Of a stretch of 58,943 bases of DNA, positions 8,977 through 17,316 are shown piece after piece (the stretch's first letter is position 1; each line of letters opens with the position of its first letter). The stretch is from Chromohalobacter sp. 296-RDG (GTDB lineage: Bacteria > Pseudomonadota > Gammaproteobacteria > Pseudomonadales > Halomonadaceae): NCBI RefSeq assembly GCF_029889885.1, contig NZ_JARANY010000018.1:1-58943 (forward strand). Reading direction: 5' to 3'. The notes beneath the pieces were generated by a model. It ran no database searches. It was not told where the DNA came from and was given only the letters and a program-made list of their open reading frames with translations. The position numbers and the translations under genes were made by a program.

Positions 8977-9587
8977 CATTGCAGCGAGAGCCCGTCGTTG
9001 ATCTCACGCAGGCGCTGCATGGCGTGTTCTGTAGAGAATGGTGGCTCGCGAGGAGGATCGTAGACTTCGCCGCGAGTGCCGTTGACGATCAGGTCGATGG
9101 CATAGCAGGTGTCGTCGATCACGGCCCGGTACCCCCTGACCCGCTGAAAGTGGCTCATGCCGGCGTCGCCGAGCGTGAAGACCTGGAAGTCATGATCAGC
9201 GATACGTGCCGTGGACTGCGAATGGGCGTTGGGCGGCGGTGTCAGGCAGTTGGAGATCGCGTCAGCGTCGCGGCTCGCGCCCATTCGCCAGTGTGCGGCC
9301 GTGACCTCGTTGGACCCCGGCAGTGCCAGCGTGATCAGGCGCTCGCCAGATGCTTCATCCGCAATCTGCCAACTGCCGGTATCGAAGTAACCCGATTGTG
9401 GCGCGGTGATACGCTCGAGCGAGGCATCGGCGCGCAGTGTGACCGGGTAGGGTGCCAGCGTATAGTTCGTGGTGTCTTCGTTGGCTGGGGTAGACGGCGT
9501 TTCACGGGCCCCGGGCGTGCAAGCCGCAAGCGATATGGCGGCTCCGAGCGTGGCCATTATCGTGGTGGCGATGAATATCCGTTTCAT
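8976..9587 (-). CDS. Predicted lipoprotein of unknown function
   Basis: A 203-residue protein starting MKRIFIATTIMATLGAA and carrying a signal peptide with lipobox LAAC, so the mature protein should be lipid-anchored. A Thr/Pro-rich linker follows, then a globular domain with two cysteines (SNCLTPPP and DDTCYAIDLIV) that could form a disulfide. The ATG at 9585-9587 is chosen over one 30 bases upstream because AGGAAA is correctly placed and the signal peptide starts there. I do not recognise the family. It converges on the YjfB-like gene and stands alone. Confidence 0.75.
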   Translation of the reverse strand: MKRIFIATTIMATLGAAISLAACTPGARETPSTPANEDTTNYTLAPYPVTLRADASLERITAPQSGYFDTGSWQIADEASGERLITLALPGSNEVTAAHWRMGASRDADAISNCLTPPPNAHSQSTARIADHDFQVFTLGDAGMSHFQRVRGYRAVIDDTCYAIDLIVNGTRGEVYDPPREPPFSTEHAMQRLREINDGLSLQ

Positions 9588-9632
9588 GCGCGAATTTCCT
9601 TGTTTAATAGCTAACACTTATACCGTATCAGT

Positions 9633-10403
9633 CTATTGGTCGCCCTTGTAGCGTGACACGGTCTCCTTGGCGGCCTGTCGCAACAGGCTGATATCGATGC
9701 CCACGGCGATGAAATCGAACCCCCAGTCGGCATAGCGTCTGGCGTCCGCCTCGACGGGGGCCAGGATGCCGGCAGCTTTTCCGGCGGCGTGGGTGGCGTC
9801 CAGTGTGTGTCGAATCATCTCCTGGACCTCGGGATGATTGGGGCTGCCGATATGCCCGATGTCGGTGGATAGATCGAAGGGGCCGACGAACACGGCGTCG
9901 ACGCCGGGGGTGGAGGCGATGGCGTCGGCATTGTCGACCCCGCTGCGAGACTCTACCTGCACGATCAGGCACAACTCTTCATGGGCCGTTGTCATGTAGT
10001 CTTCCACCTCGCCCCAGCGTGTGGCGCGCGTCAGGCCACCGCCCACGCCACGAAATCCCTGCGGCGGGTAGCGTGTGGCGGCGACCAACTGGGCTGCCTG
10101 CTCGGCGGTTTCGACCATGGGAATCATCAATGTCTGGGTGCCGATATCGAGCAGTTGCTTGATCAAGGCCGGATCATGGTTGACGGTGCGCACGACCGGG
10201 GCACAAGGATAGCCGGCAACGGCCTGCAATTGGGCGAGGATGGTGGGCACGGTGTTGGGTGCATGTTCGCCGTCGATCAACAGCCAATCGAACCCTGTGG
10301 TGGCCAGAATCTCCGTGGCGTAGCCCGTGGCGAAACCGGCCCAGCATCCATAGCGGATATCGCCTGTCAGTGACGCCTTGAAAGGGTTGCGCGGCAGTTG
10401 CAT
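9633..10403 (-). CDS. HpcH/HpaI-family class II aldolase
   Basis: A 256-residue metal-dependent pyruvate aldolase of the HpaI/GarL group, which cleaves 2-keto-4-hydroxy acids to pyruvate and an aldehyde. The conserved sites are present: LLIDGEHAPN with the catalytic His, VVRTV with the Arg that follows, IVQVESRSGV with the metal Glu, and VFVGPFDLS with the metal Asp. The ATG at 10401-10403 follows AAAGGAC and fits the family N-terminus; an upstream in-frame ATG adds 25 unrelated residues. It sits next to an Lrp-type regulator in the same orientation, but no homoprotocatechuate genes are nearby. Substrate (heptanedioate, rhamnonate, garL-type or other) is unresolved. Confidence 0.88.
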   Translation of the reverse strand: MQLPRNPFKASLTGDIRYGCWAGFATGYATEILATTGFDWLLIDGEHAPNTVPTILAQLQAVAGYPCAPVVRTVNHDPALIKQLLDIGTQTLMIPMVETAEQAAQLVAATRYPPQGFRGVGGGLTRATRWGEVEDYMTTAHEELCLIVQVESRSGVDNADAIASTPGVDAVFVGPFDLSTDIGHIGSPNHPEVQEMIRHTLDATHAAGKAAGILAPVEADARRYADWGFDFIAVGIDISLLRQAAKETVSRYKGDQ

Positions 10404-10497
10404 GGCATATGTCCTTTTCGATAGATGACTATTGCATGCAAAAAACGTAACAGTCTTTCGGCGAGTCCACCATTGCACCAGTGTCTAATGCTCGGTG

Positions 10498-11007
10498 TCA
10501 GTGTGACGCGTCCGTATGCGACGGGACTGGGCGGTGCTCGAGGACTCGGCGCAGGACGAAACTGGAGTGCGCGCCGGTGACGCCTTCGATACGCGTGATC
10601 TGATTGAGCAGCAGGTTTTGGTAGTCATCCATGTCGTGGACGACGACCTTGAGCTGATAGTCGGCCTCCTGGCCGGTGATCAGCAAGCATTCTTGCACTT
10701 GAGGCAGCGCCGCGACCTTGGCCTCGAAATTGGCGAAGCGCTCCGGTGTGTGGCGATCCATGGAGATGTGCAATAGCGCTGTGAGGCTATGGCCCAGCCG
10801 TTTGGCGTCCACCAGGGCACGATAGCCAGTGATCAGGCCACTGTCTTCCAGCGCTCGCATGCGCCGCAGGCAAGGTGAGGGCGACAGGCCGATACGCTCG
10901 GCCAGTTCCTGATTGTTGATACGTCCATGGCGCTGGAGGATATCGAGTATCTGACGATCGTAGCGGTCAAGTGTTACCTCGCCGACTGTTGCGTTCTCTT
11001 TTGGCAT
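10498..11007 (-). CDS. Lrp/AsnC-family transcriptional regulator
   Basis: A 169-residue regulator with an N-terminal winged helix-turn-helix (LDRYDRQILDILQRHGRINNQELAERIGLS followed by SPCLRRMRALEDSGLI) and a C-terminal RAM/AsnC ligand domain (from about 75). The family responds to amino acids. It reads away from leuA across a short AT-rich gap that could hold its operator, and it lies upstream of the HpaI-type aldolase in the same direction (95-base gap). Control of leuA or of the aldolase is plausible but not shown. Confidence 0.9.
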   Translation of the reverse strand: MPKENATVGEVTLDRYDRQILDILQRHGRINNQELAERIGLSPSPCLRRMRALEDSGLITGYRALVDAKRLGHSLTALLHISMDRHTPERFANFEAKVAALPQVQECLLITGQEADYQLKVVVHDMDDYQNLLLNQITRIEGVTGAHSSFVLRRVLEHRPVPSHTDASH

Positions 11008-11150
11008 TAACGTTCTCTTTTTAGTTTGATATTGGAATTATATGCTAAAAATTACCTTTTTCGAGGCTGAGTTTGCAATCGCCTGCGGGGCGTGGCGGCG
11101 TAGACTGTGATTATTGCTACAAGCTCATTCATCTGCACAGGACTGTTGCC

Positions 11151-12842
11151 ATGAGTTGTTTCGACCATCGCAAATATCGCCCGGCGCCGCGTGTGCCGGC
11201 CTTCGATCGTCAGTGGCCGGAGCGCGACCTAGTGGCGGCACCGACCTGGGTCAGCGAGGATCTGCGCGACGGCAACCAGGCGTTACTCGAGCCGATGAGC
11301 GTCGAACAGAAGCAGCGTCTGTGGCACCAGATCATCAAGGTCGGCATCAAGGAAGTCGTGGTCGGTTTTCCGTCGGCCAGTCAACCCGATTATGATTTCG
11401 TGCGCTGGCTGATCGAAGAAGATCAGATTCCCGACGATGTGACCATCGCGGTGTTGGTGCAGTGCCGCGAGCATTTGATCGAGCGAACCTTCGCATCGCT
11501 GGTCGGTGCCAAGCGCGCCATCGTGCATCTCTACAATTCCACCTCGACCGTGCAGCGTGAACGCGTGTTCGAGATGGGCCGCCAGGGCATCATCGACATC
11601 GCCGTACAAGGGGCGAGTTGGGTCAAGGCGCACGCCGCGCGCTATCCCGACGTCGATTGGCGCTTCGAATACACGCCCGAGAGCTTTTCCAGTACCGAGA
11701 TCGATTTCTCGCTGGCGATCTGCGAAGCGGTGATGGACGTCTGGCAGCCGACGCCGGAGAAAAAGTGCATTCTCAACCTACCCACCACGGTCGAGGTGGG
11801 CGGACCGCATCATCACGCCGACCAGATCGAGTATTTCTGCCAGCATATCAGCCGCCGCGACAGCGTGATCATCTCGGTGCATACGCACAACGATCGCGGT
11901 GGCGCGGTGGCATCCGCCGAACTTGCCTTGCTGGCCGGCGCCGAGCGTGTCGAAGGCACGTTGCTGGGCAATGGCGAACGCACCGGCAACATGGATATCG
12001 TCACTTTGGGGATGAATCTGTACAGCCAGGGCATTGATCCCGAGCTCGATCTGTCGCGTCCCGACGAAATCATCGAGGTGGTGCAGGAATGCACGGGGAT
12101 TCCCATGCACCCGCGTCATCCTTGGGTGGGGGAAATGGTCTATACCGCGTTTTCGGGCAGTCATCAGGATGCGATCCGCAAGTCGCTCAGAAAGCAGCAA
12201 GCGGACGAGCCGTGGCAGGTGGCGTACCTGCCGATCGATCCGCGCGACATCGGGCGTGATTATCAGGCGGTCATTCGTGTCAACAGCCAGTCCGGCAAGG
12301 GCGGCATGACGTTCCTGCTCGAACGCGATTACGGTATCAGCCTGCCGCGCTGGATGGCGCTGGAGCTGGCCCCGGCGGTGCAGGCAGTGAGCGAGACGGT
12401 AAGTGGCGAGTTATCCAGCCAGCGCATTCGCGAGGTGCTGACCGAGACCTTCTCCCGGCATGAACCGCTCTCGTTGACCGGATACCGGCTGGATCGTGAC
12501 GCTGACGAATGCTTGACGGTGTCACTCAACGATGCCGGTCGTGCGGTGCGTTTGAGTGGCCAGGGCAACGGTGTCATTTCGTCGTTCATGACTGCCTGGC
12601 AAGCCCATACAGGGCAATCGGTGAGCGTCGTCGATTACAGCGAACACGCGCTGGGCGAGGGCAGCGACGCCGTGGCGATCGCCTTCGTGCAACTCAATGT
12701 GGCGGGGCAGCGCATCAGCGGCATGGCTGAGGACGGCGACACCGTCAGTGCCTCGCTCAAGGCGGTGTTGAGCGCGCTCAATCGCGCGGGGCATCAAGAC
12801 ACGATGTCGGAGTTAGCGGCCGAGGCGCAAGCCCCGGCCTAG
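11151..12842 (+). CDS. leuA: 2-isopropylmalate synthase
   Basis: First committed step of leucine synthesis: acetyl-CoA plus 2-ketoisovalerate gives 2-isopropylmalate. The 563-residue length and KYRPAPRV near the N-terminus mark the longer LeuA type 2 subfamily. The HMGL-like TIM barrel shows SEDLRDGNQAL (metal/Arg site near residue 40), LPTTVEVGGPHH and the metal motif HTHNDRGG. The C-terminal LeuA dimer regulatory domain (from about 430) mediates leucine feedback inhibition in the family. The ATG at 11151 is used because the family N-terminus starts there; the frame extends 26 codons upstream without similarity. No leucine-rich leader peptide is visible upstream. Confidence 0.95.
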   Translation: MSCFDHRKYRPAPRVPAFDRQWPERDLVAAPTWVSEDLRDGNQALLEPMSVEQKQRLWHQIIKVGIKEVVVGFPSASQPDYDFVRWLIEEDQIPDDVTIAVLVQCREHLIERTFASLVGAKRAIVHLYNSTSTVQRERVFEMGRQGIIDIAVQGASWVKAHAARYPDVDWRFEYTPESFSSTEIDFSLAICEAVMDVWQPTPEKKCILNLPTTVEVGGPHHHADQIEYFCQHISRRDSVIISVHTHNDRGGAVASAELALLAGAERVEGTLLGNGERTGNMDIVTLGMNLYSQGIDPELDLSRPDEIIEVVQECTGIPMHPRHPWVGEMVYTAFSGSHQDAIRKSLRKQQADEPWQVAYLPIDPRDIGRDYQAVIRVNSQSGKGGMTFLLERDYGISLPRWMALELAPAVQAVSETVSGELSSQRIREVLTETFSRHEPLSLTGYRLDRDADECLTVSLNDAGRAVRLSGQGNGVISSFMTAWQAHTGQSVSVVDYSEHALGEGSDAVAIAFVQLNVAGQRISGMAEDGDTVSASLKAVLSALNRAGHQDTMSELAAEAQAPA

Positions 12843-12861
12843 CAGGGTAAGGAGTCGATGT

Positions 12862-12895
12862 GCTACGACCGTATGAATAGCAATGCGGTCGTAGC
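12862..12895. terminator. Hairpin between convergent leuA and tctC-like genes
   Basis: GCTACGACCGTAT (12862-12874) pairs with ATGCGGTCGTAGC (12883-12895), one G-T wobble, 8-base loop. There is no strong T run on either strand, so it may end transcription in both directions only weakly. Confidence 0.55.
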
Positions 12896-12909
12896 GTATC
12901 GCTTGATGC

Positions 12910-13890
12910 TTATTCTTTGGCGAGCCCGATGGCCTTCATGATCTTACCGAATTCGGCGTCGCTTTTCTGCATATAGTCGCCGAAGGCTTGCGCGTCCTTC
13001 CATTGCATCCCATAGCCTTGCTTGGTCATGAAGGTTTGATAGGTGTCACTTTCGTAGGCGGCGTGCAAGGCGGTTTCCAGCGTCTCGACGATGTCGGCGT
13101 CCATGCCTTGTGGCCCGATGACGCCGCGCCATGCGCCCGTGGTGAAATCGCTGTCTACCTGCGAGGCCACGGTGGGCACATCAGGGAAGCTTTCCAGAGG
13201 TTCCTCGGCCATCACGCCCAGGCTACGCACGCGGCCGGATTCGATCATCGAACGCGCTTCGGGGAGCGAGGTGGCGGCCATGTCGACGCCCCCGGAGGAG
13301 AGCTCCGTCATGGCTGGCGCGGCGCCTTGGCTGGGGATCCAGTTGACCTTGTCGGCGGGCATGTCGAGATCCATCAACAGTCCACCCAGCGCGACATGCC
13401 AGATACCCCCGAGTCCGGTACCGGAGGCATTGAAGTGGCCGTCGGGTTGCTCGCGGATCGCATCCATCAGTTCGCCCAGATCTTGGTAGTCGGCGTCTGC
13501 GGCGACGCTAATGCTGGCGGCGTCGAAGTTGATCTGCCCGATGGGAGTGAAATCTTCATAAGTGAGATCGGTCAGGCCTTGCCAATGCATCATGTTGATC
13601 TCGACTGTGCCTAGCCCGAGGGTGTAGCCATCGGGTTTAGCTCGTGCGATGGCGGTATGCCCCACGACGCCACTGCCGCCCGTGCGGTTGACCACATTGA
13701 TGGTCTCGCCGAGCTCTTCCTCCAGAGCCTTGGCGATGATGCGCGCCGTGGCATCGGTCCCGCCGCCGGCGGCCCAGGGGACGATCAGCGTGATGGGTTT
13801 CTCAGGATAGTCGGCGAGCGCGGGGGTAGCGAGTCCCATGATCAGCGCTGCGGCAAGCCAATAGGGGGTGCGTGATGTGGCGTGTCCCAT
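12910..13890 (-). CDS. TctC/Bug-type solute-binding protein (orphan)
   Basis: Periplasmic binding protein of the tripartite tricarboxylate transporter (TTT) family, 326 residues. A signal peptide ends near ALAD (residue 27). The Bug signature follows: YPEKPITLIVPWAAGGGTDATAR, then VVNRTGGSGVVGH, and the later GVDMAATSLPEA and WRGVIGPQGMD. Such proteins bind carboxylates and hand them to TctAB membrane subunits, but no tctA or tctB gene is near, so it is an orphan here. It converges on leuA and is monocistronic. The ligand is unknown. Confidence 0.88.
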   Translation of the reverse strand: MGHATSRTPYWLAAALIMGLATPALADYPEKPITLIVPWAAGGGTDATARIIAKALEEELGETINVVNRTGGSGVVGHTAIARAKPDGYTLGLGTVEINMMHWQGLTDLTYEDFTPIGQINFDAASISVAADADYQDLGELMDAIREQPDGHFNASGTGLGGIWHVALGGLLMDLDMPADKVNWIPSQGAAPAMTELSSGGVDMAATSLPEARSMIESGRVRSLGVMAEEPLESFPDVPTVASQVDSDFTTGAWRGVIGPQGMDADIVETLETALHAAYESDTYQTFMTKQGYGMQWKDAQAFGDYMQKSDAEFGKIMKAIGLAKE

Positions 13891-14137
13891 TGTTATTGTC
13901 CCTCGTCATGGATCCGGTACAAGCCGGGTGGATGGTATGAGCCACTTAAGCTTTAACAGGCATTCGGGCCCTTCGCTAATTCCGAAACCAGGCATGCCGA
14001 TAAAAATTGGTTATCAAGAGAGCGTGTTGGGCTTTATTCGGTATCTCGTCCGTGAGAGCGCATAAAACGGCATAGACGAATGGACAAGATCGGCACGCGT
14101 GAGGGCGTACCGAATCAGGTATTTGCAAGATATTCCT

Positions 14138-14974
14138 TCAGGTGTCGCTGCGCACCTGTGCATGGCTAATGAGGGCAAAGATGAAAGTGCCACCAATCAG
14201 GTTGCCGGCTAGCGTCGGCAGGGCGAAGTGGAGGAGGTACTCAACCAGGCTGGCCTGGCCGGCGAACATCAAGTACATCACTTCCGTCGACCCCACGATG
14301 ATGTGCGTGAAACCGCCTAGTGCGACGAGATAAGTGACGATCAGAATTACCCAGATCTTGGCGCTGCCAGCGGCGGGGAGCAACCAGACCATGGTGGCGA
14401 TCATCCAGCCGGCGATGATGCCCTTGGCGAACATCTGGCTACCAGTGTTCTCCATGATGTGATGCCCCAGGCTGAGAAAGGCCTGATGTGTCTCGGCATC
14501 GAACACGGGCATGTAGAGGAGCGCGTACGCGGAAACCGCCACCCCTACGAGGTTACCGATGAGTACCACGCCCCATAGCCTCAATAGCTTGAGAAATTGC
14601 ATGATGCGTGGCGTGCTCATGACCGGTAGCACTGCGGTGACGGTATTCTCGGTGAAGAGTTGCTGGCGTGCGAGGATGACGACCAGAAAGCCGATAGTGT
14701 AGCCGAACGACTCGACGAGATAGCCGATGTCGCTGTCCGGTAGGCGCGCGTGCAGCAGCCCCTTGGCAAGCATCGAGAAACTCATCGACAGGCCAGCGGC
14801 GATCGCCGACCAGAACAAGGCCGATGCGGCGCGTTTGAGCTCTGTCTCCCCTTCTTCCCGGATCGACTCATGGACGGCTGCCGCACGCGATGGCCTGGGA
14901 CCGCCATTGAGGTGCAGGTCATATTCGTCGTCTTCCACCCGACTGGGTGGCGTGAGGTTGGACGGGTGGCTCAC
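14138..14974 (-). CDS. Formate/nitrite transporter (FNT) family channel
   Basis: A 278-residue inner-membrane protein of the FocA/NirC fold with an N-terminal cytosolic extension of about 50 charged residues. Six hydrophobic segments follow. Family features visible are ALFWSAIAAGLSMSFSML, the RQQLFTENTVTAVLP loop (the LFTxN motif) and GGFTHIIVGSTEVMYL (the HxIxxS region). Translation starts at GTG 14972-14974 behind AAGGATC. It is divergent from the MgtC-like gene. The conducted anion (formate, nitrite, other monoacid) cannot be told. Confidence 0.88.
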   Translation of the reverse strand: MSHPSNLTPPSRVEDDEYDLHLNGGPRPSRAAAVHESIREEGETELKRAASALFWSAIAAGLSMSFSMLAKGLLHARLPDSDIGYLVESFGYTIGFLVVILARQQLFTENTVTAVLPVMSTPRIMQFLKLLRLWGVVLIGNLVGVAVSAYALLYMPVFDAETHQAFLSLGHHIMENTGSQMFAKGIIAGWMIATMVWLLPAAGSAKIWVILIVTYLVALGGFTHIIVGSTEVMYLMFAGQASLVEYLLHFALPTLAGNLIGGTFIFALISHAQVRSDT

Positions 14975-15083
14975 GCAGCGATCCTTCTATCGAAAAGTGG
15001 GAAATCGTCGTGGATCCTGTGGAATACAGTGGCAGACGCTATGCTGACACGATAGACGATAACGCTGGAGAAGGAAGAGGCGA

Positions 15084-15779
15084 ATGTCGACGATCTCATG
15101 GACGATAGTGGTGCACCTGGGCATGGCCTGGCTGGCGGGGAGCCTGATCGGGTTGGAACGTACTTTCCATGGGCGCCCTGCGGGGTTTCGGACACATGCG
15201 CTGGTCTGCGTTGCGTCGGCATTGTTGATGATGGTGACGGTCTACCAGTGGCAGTGGCTAGGCAGCGATGTGCCCGAGGAAACGATCAGAACCGATCCCA
15301 CGCGCATGGCGCAGGGCATCATGACTGGCATCGGCTTTCTGGGCGCCGGGGTGATCTTCAAGGAAGGACTGACAGTACGCGGACTGACGACGGCGGCCTC
15401 GATATGGATCACCTCTGCGCTGGGTATACTCTATGGCATTGGCTTCTGGATGCCGGGGTTGCTGGCGACGGGAGTGACCTTGCTGACGCTATCGTTGTTT
15501 CGTTTGGTCGAGGCGCGTATGCCGAGCCGTACCTTCGCGCGTTGCATTCTACGCTTCGATAGCCAGCGGATACTCGATGAGGCAGAGATCAATGCGCTAA
15601 TGAAAGCGCACCGATGCCATATCGAAAGCCTCAGCTATCGCACGCGTGACGAAGGGCGCCAATTCGAATACCGCATGATGCTGCGGACGCACGACCGCCA
15701 TTACCTGCCGTTATTGGCCACCGACTTGCGCAACCATGAGACGCTGTTGGAATTTCAGCTGTCGCCGACCGGTGATTGA
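15084..15779 (+). CDS. MgtC/SapB-family membrane protein
   Basis: A 231-residue protein of the MgtC/SapB family: four to five N-terminal membrane segments and a C-terminal soluble, ACT-like domain (from about 150). The signature LAGSLIGLERTFHGRPAGFRTH and GIGFLGAGVIFKEGLTVRGLTTAASIW is intact. Members are tied to magnesium-limited growth or to inhibition of the F1Fo ATPase; which applies here is unknown. AAGGAAGAGG precedes the ATG. The gene is alone and converges on the FlgO-like operon. Confidence 0.9.
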   Translation: MSTISWTIVVHLGMAWLAGSLIGLERTFHGRPAGFRTHALVCVASALLMMVTVYQWQWLGSDVPEETIRTDPTRMAQGIMTGIGFLGAGVIFKEGLTVRGLTTAASIWITSALGILYGIGFWMPGLLATGVTLLTLSLFRLVEARMPSRTFARCILRFDSQRILDEAEINALMKAHRCHIESLSYRTRDEGRQFEYRMMLRTHDRHYLPLLATDLRNHETLLEFQLSPTGD

Positions 15780-15834
15780 TGCAGCCCGCGACGGGGCCAG
15801 TCACAAGGGGCGATACGTTTACCAGGAAAGGCGT

Positions 15835-16401
15835 TTACCAGTTGGAAGGCAGCAATGCCCTGATGTCGTTGTCCATTGGTACTTCGAAGCTCGCGGCACC
15901 CAAGATCTGGCGGCCCGCGATGCGTACCAGACGGGCGTTGACGAACAGCTTGTTTTCGCCCTGCGCATAGGTGCCCAGCAATACGGCCTGGGCATCGTGG
16001 TTATCGCTCAAGCGCTGTACGTTGCGGGACAGAATCAGTTCCCCGGTATTCTGCTCGATGTACAGGCTGTCGCGCATCTTGACTTCGATGACATTCATGC
16101 CGCCCTGGACGAGACGCGAGGTAAAGGTCTCGGATAGCGTGCGCCCGAGAGTCGACGATTGATCGAGTTGGTCGATGTCGACGAACGTGGTGGCGATGAT
16201 CGGTGCCTGGTTGCCGAGCTGCTCGCTGCTGGTGGCGAGTAATTTAGCAGCGGCGTCATCTACGCGCGTCAGCATGCTGGGCTCGGGGGCCGTTGCTTGA
16301 CGGTTCTGAAGAAGGCTGCAACCGGAGAGAACCAGCAACAGTATGGCCATTGTCAGCAGGCGTAATGTGACGTACCTGGTGTGGCGTTGGTTGAATGACA
16401 T
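15835..16401 (-). CDS. FlgO-family outer-membrane lipoprotein
   Basis: A 188-residue predicted lipoprotein (signal peptide with lipobox LSGC) whose body matches the FlgO domain: VDDAAAKLLATSSEQLG, then TTFVDIDQLDQSSTLGRTLSETFTSRLVQGG and ILSRNVQRLSDNHDAQAVLLGTYA. FlgO of Vibrio is an outer-membrane protein needed for proper flagellar motility. The ATG at 16399-16401 follows GAGGAG. An alternative GTG at 16419 overlaps the stop of the upstream lipoprotein gene. Gap to that gene is 14 bases, so the two form an operon behind a sigma-28 promoter. Confidence 0.78.
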   Translation of the reverse strand: MSFNQRHTRYVTLRLLTMAILLLVLSGCSLLQNRQATAPEPSMLTRVDDAAAKLLATSSEQLGNQAPIIATTFVDIDQLDQSSTLGRTLSETFTSRLVQGGMNVIEVKMRDSLYIEQNTGELILSRNVQRLSDNHDAQAVLLGTYAQGENKLFVNARLVRIAGRQILGAASFEVPMDNDIRALLPSNW

Positions 16402-16415
16402 GTCGAGCGCTCTCC

Positions 16416-17087
16416 TCACCAGTCGGATGATAGCGGTAATCCGGCGGAATCGCCGGTGTCGGACGCACCGTAATGATCGCTATCGCCCGCGTTGATGTAA
16501 TACATGTTCGAGGACGAATAGCGCAGTGTGTCGTGCTGACTGACCTGGGTCGTGATGATGACTTCCTGCTGGCCGGTAGTGCTCCAGCTACCGCTGAACG
16601 TATCGGCCAAGGCAGCTGCAGGAATCAAGCCTAGAGCGGGTTCGGTCCAGTGATTGAAAGGAATGGTCGCCACGGCGATGCCAGCGGCCAATGTAGTCAA
16701 AGCACCCTGGGGAGGCCGCATGAAACCGCGGTCCTCGTGAGTGATCACCTGAACGTCGAAGCTGACATGGGCGGCGCCATCCGACTGGGTGCGAACGATG
16801 GCACCTTGCTCGACCAGTTCACTGGTCAGCAATGAACGAAACCCGCGGCTGAAGGCGGTCTCCTGTTCATGCTCCTCGACATAGAGCGGCTTGCCCCACA
16901 AATCACGCTTGGCGAGGATCTCGTCTGCCTCGTGTTCGGCAAGCACTTCCCAATGGTGTGCGGCCTGCATGCGTTGCTGCTCACTGATCGGATAGGTCGT
17001 GGCGATGGGGGCCTGCGAGGTATTGACCCCGAAGCAGCCGCCCAATAGGACGGCGCTTAGCACGACCCCCCAGGTGCGGAATGGCAT
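16416..17087 (-). CDS. Lipoprotein co-transcribed with the FlgO-like gene
   Basis: A 223-residue predicted lipoprotein (MPFRTWGVVLSAVLLGGCFG; lipobox LGGC). A conserved-looking central region runs from YPISEQQRMQAAHHWEVLA to FDVQVITHEDRGF, followed by a hydrophobic stretch (LTTLAAGIAVATIPF) near residue 120 and a domain containing VIITTQV. I do not recognise the family; its length and sequence do not fit FlgP. It is first gene of a two-gene operon with the FlgO-like gene, and the sigma-28 promoter 68-94 bases upstream puts both in the late flagellar class. The start follows AGGAAA. Confidence 0.75.
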   Translation of the reverse strand: MPFRTWGVVLSAVLLGGCFGVNTSQAPIATTYPISEQQRMQAAHHWEVLAEHEADEILAKRDLWGKPLYVEEHEQETAFSRGFRSLLTSELVEQGAIVRTQSDGAAHVSFDVQVITHEDRGFMRPPQGALTTLAAGIAVATIPFNHWTEPALGLIPAAALADTFSGSWSTTGQQEVIITTQVSQHDTLRYSSSNMYYINAGDSDHYGASDTGDSAGLPLSSDW

Positions 17088-17154
17088 GGCGTTTCCTGTG
17101 CGATGGATGATCGGCGGACACGAGGCATTGCATGGAGTTTTGCCCTGAAAGGAA

Positions 17155-17181
17155 ATATCGGCGGGGTGGGCATGAGCTTTA
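17155..17181 (-). promoter_or_regulatory. Sigma-28 (FliA) promoter of the lipoprotein-flgO operon
   Basis: On the minus strand TAAAGCTC (17181-17174), an 11-base spacer, then GCCGATAT (17162-17155): 13 of 16 consensus positions with exact spacing. It reads toward the start at 17087. Confidence 0.8.
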
Positions 17182-17316
17182 GGCCTTTTTCTGAAGGTAT
17201 CCATGCGTGTTGACTTTTCAGGCGACGTCCCAGCAGGAAAACACTCGCGTCATTGGCCAGTTGCATCTTTGCGTGTTCGGGGTAAGGTGGCGTTTTTTTG
17301 TCGCCGTGGAGGTATC

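Noticed and set aside
11042-11110. 22-codon frame upstream of leuA as a possible leucine leader peptide
   Set aside because: It has only two leucine codons, no run of them, no ribosome binding site and no attenuator hairpin with a T run.
13970-14000. GCCGATAA resembling a sigma-28 -10 element
   Set aside because: The -35 region does not match TAAAGTTT and no gene lies downstream on that strand within reach.
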